Below are positions 4,713 through 5,585 of a stretch of DNA of 5,585 nucleotides, one piece after another; positions within the stretch are counted from its first letter, which is position 1; the number at the start of each line of letters is the position of its first letter. The notes under the pieces were generated by a model. The model did not search any database, had not been told where the DNA came from, and saw nothing but the letters and a program-made list of their open reading frames with translations. A program made the position numbers and the translations under genes. Origin of the DNA: Hyphomicrobiaceae bacterium. Its GTDB lineage: Bacteria; Pseudomonadota; Alphaproteobacteria; Rhizobiales; HXMU1428-3. The stretch covers positions 1-5,585 of the forward strand of contig JANQQH010000314.1 in the NCBI GenBank assembly GCA_028285025.1. The letters run 5' to 3'.

Positions 4713-5585
4713 TTAAGTGAAAAAGCCAATGTTTTCGCTGTTGCCAGGTTTGGTTTGGCTGACATCCTTGAGCAATCCTATTAAGCGTTCAATGTCATCA
4801 AGCGCGCCTAGAACTTCAGCCTGCTTGCTCACTTGAGCAAAGTCGCCAGGTGTTAAGTTTTCAAACTTAAGGCCTGCCTCAGGAACCTCTTCAACTTTGA
4901 AGAATATATGATAGGCGGCTTTTAAAGCTTCTAGGTCCATGTAATTAAACCGAACATGAAAGGTAAACCGGCGCAGGGAAGCGGTGTCTAATCTGTCCAT
5001 TAAATTTGTGGTAAAACAAACGGGCAAGGTGTGCTCTTCCATCCAGGTGAGCATTTCATTGACCTGGGTCACCTCCCAGGAGCGTGAGGCTTCTTGGCGG
5101 GAATAAAGAAAGCTGTCGGCTTCATCGAAGATTAAAAAGGCGCGCGCTTCCTTGGCTTCCATAAAAGCGTCTGCGATGCGTTTTTCAGTTTCCCCGACAA
5201 AGGCAGAGAAAATATCAGAGGCGCGTTTTTGGATCACATCAAGGCCCAGCTGTTTGGCCAGAAAGCGGGCATAGGCTGATTTGCCAGTGCCGGGAGGGCC
5301 TGAAAGACAAAGAGAAAAATTTAACTTACCAGAGGCTTTGAGCTGTCCGGCCAGATCATCTATATCACGGCTTGCTTTTGATAATTTTGGCTCATAATCA
5401 AAATTGTCTTCAGAGCGATGCACTTGCAGGCCTGAGACAGCCCAGGTGATGCCTTGGGCCGCCCTCTCGACAGCCTCAGCCCCGCCATTGGAATATTTGG
5501 CCACTTTGAGGGCGTTTTCCATAATGGCTGGCGTTGCATCTAATTTGCTGGCTAATTTGGTGATTTCTTCTTTTGTTAGTTCCAC
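4713..5585 (-). CDS. AAA+ ATPase, C-terminal domain (5' partial)
   Basis: The visible 290 codons are a complete AAA+ module. Residue numbers count from the window edge. Walker A is GPPGTGKS (96-103), a pore-loop-like segment is FSAFVGETEKRI (126-137), Walker B is FLIFDEAD (150-157), sensor 1 is TTN (192-194) and an arginine finger candidate is in LRRFTF (204-209). The SWEVTQVNEMLTWME stretch (169-183) and a C-terminal TPGDFAQV segment are typical of the last domain of larger bacterial AAA-family ATPases of roughly 700 aa, so the coding frame almost certainly continues past the right edge. The GTG at 5585-5583 is just the edge codon, though it could in principle be a start. The substrate is unknown; AAA+ proteins of this type usually remodel or unfold proteins. 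It is on the same strand as the bufferin genes, but the 324-base gap with its own regulatory signals suggests a separate transcription unit. Confidence 0.85.
   Translation of the reverse strand: MELTKEEITKLASKLDATPAIMENALKVAKYSNGGAEAVERAAQGITWAVSGLQVHRSEDNFDYEPKLSKASRDIDDLAGQLKASGKLNFSLCLSGPPGTGKSAYARFLAKQLGLDVIQKRASDIFSAFVGETEKRIADAFMEAKEARAFLIFDEADSFLYSRQEASRSWEVTQVNEMLTWMEEHTLPVCFTTNLMDRLDTASLRRFTFHVRFNYMDLEALKAAYHIFFKVEEVPEAGLKFENLTPGDFAQVSKQAEVLGALDDIERLIGLLKDVSQTKPGNSENIGFFT

Noticed and set aside
4625..4720. Plus-strand 31-codon frame (ATG at 4625) with an AAAGAG 8 bases upstream
   Set aside because: It is very short, resembles no known small protein and runs antisense into the ATPase stop; nothing beyond the weak ribosome site supports it.
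1..5585. tRNA, rRNA, CRISPR array, transposase or integrase
   Set aside because: No cloverleaf, spaced direct repeats or recombinase motifs were seen on either strand.

Overview
The window looks like part of an alphaproteobacterial chromosome, most likely Hyphomicrobiales (Rhizobiales) or a near relative. Two things point there: an interspersed palindromic repeat at about 935-984 of the type scattered through rhizobial and related genomes, and a pyridoxal kinase of the divergent form familiar from that order. Base composition is moderate and the spacers are AT-rich. This placement rests on pattern memory, not on a search.

Layout: a pyridoxal kinase on the plus strand (5' end cut by the window edge, stop at 821) is convergent with a minus-strand block filling the rest. 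Between them (822-981) lie a hairpin that could terminate the kinase transcript and the Hyphomicrobiales-type repeat. Read in its own direction (right to left), the minus-strand block has the C-terminal AAA+ domain of a longer ATPase (cut by the right edge), a 324-base regulatory gap, and then a bufferin cluster. The cluster order is bufA (DUF2282 peptide precursor), a secreted protein of unknown role, bufB (DUF692/MNIO maturase), bufC (DUF2063 partner) and a DoxX-family membrane protein.

How the cluster probably works: BufA is a small exported peptide with four cysteines. BufB, an iron-dependent MNIO enzyme working with BufC, modifies core cysteines in the cytoplasm. The peptide then goes to the periplasm, where related bufferins bind copper. 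The DoxX protein is a usual companion in these operons and in the related Haemophilus hvf operon. bufB and bufC overlap by 4 bases and the remaining spacings after the secreted-protein gene are about 30 bases, so these four genes look cotranscribed.

The least ordinary points are: (1) a signal-peptide-bearing, probably beta-sandwich protein placed between the peptide precursor and its maturase; (2) a nested inverted-repeat structure ending in T7, followed by an extended -10 promoter, in the bufA-to-enzyme gap, which would let the precursor be made in excess over the enzymes; (3) three separate perfect inverted repeats in the bufA upstream region and leader; and (4) a palindromic repeat that supplies the stop codon of the DoxX gene.
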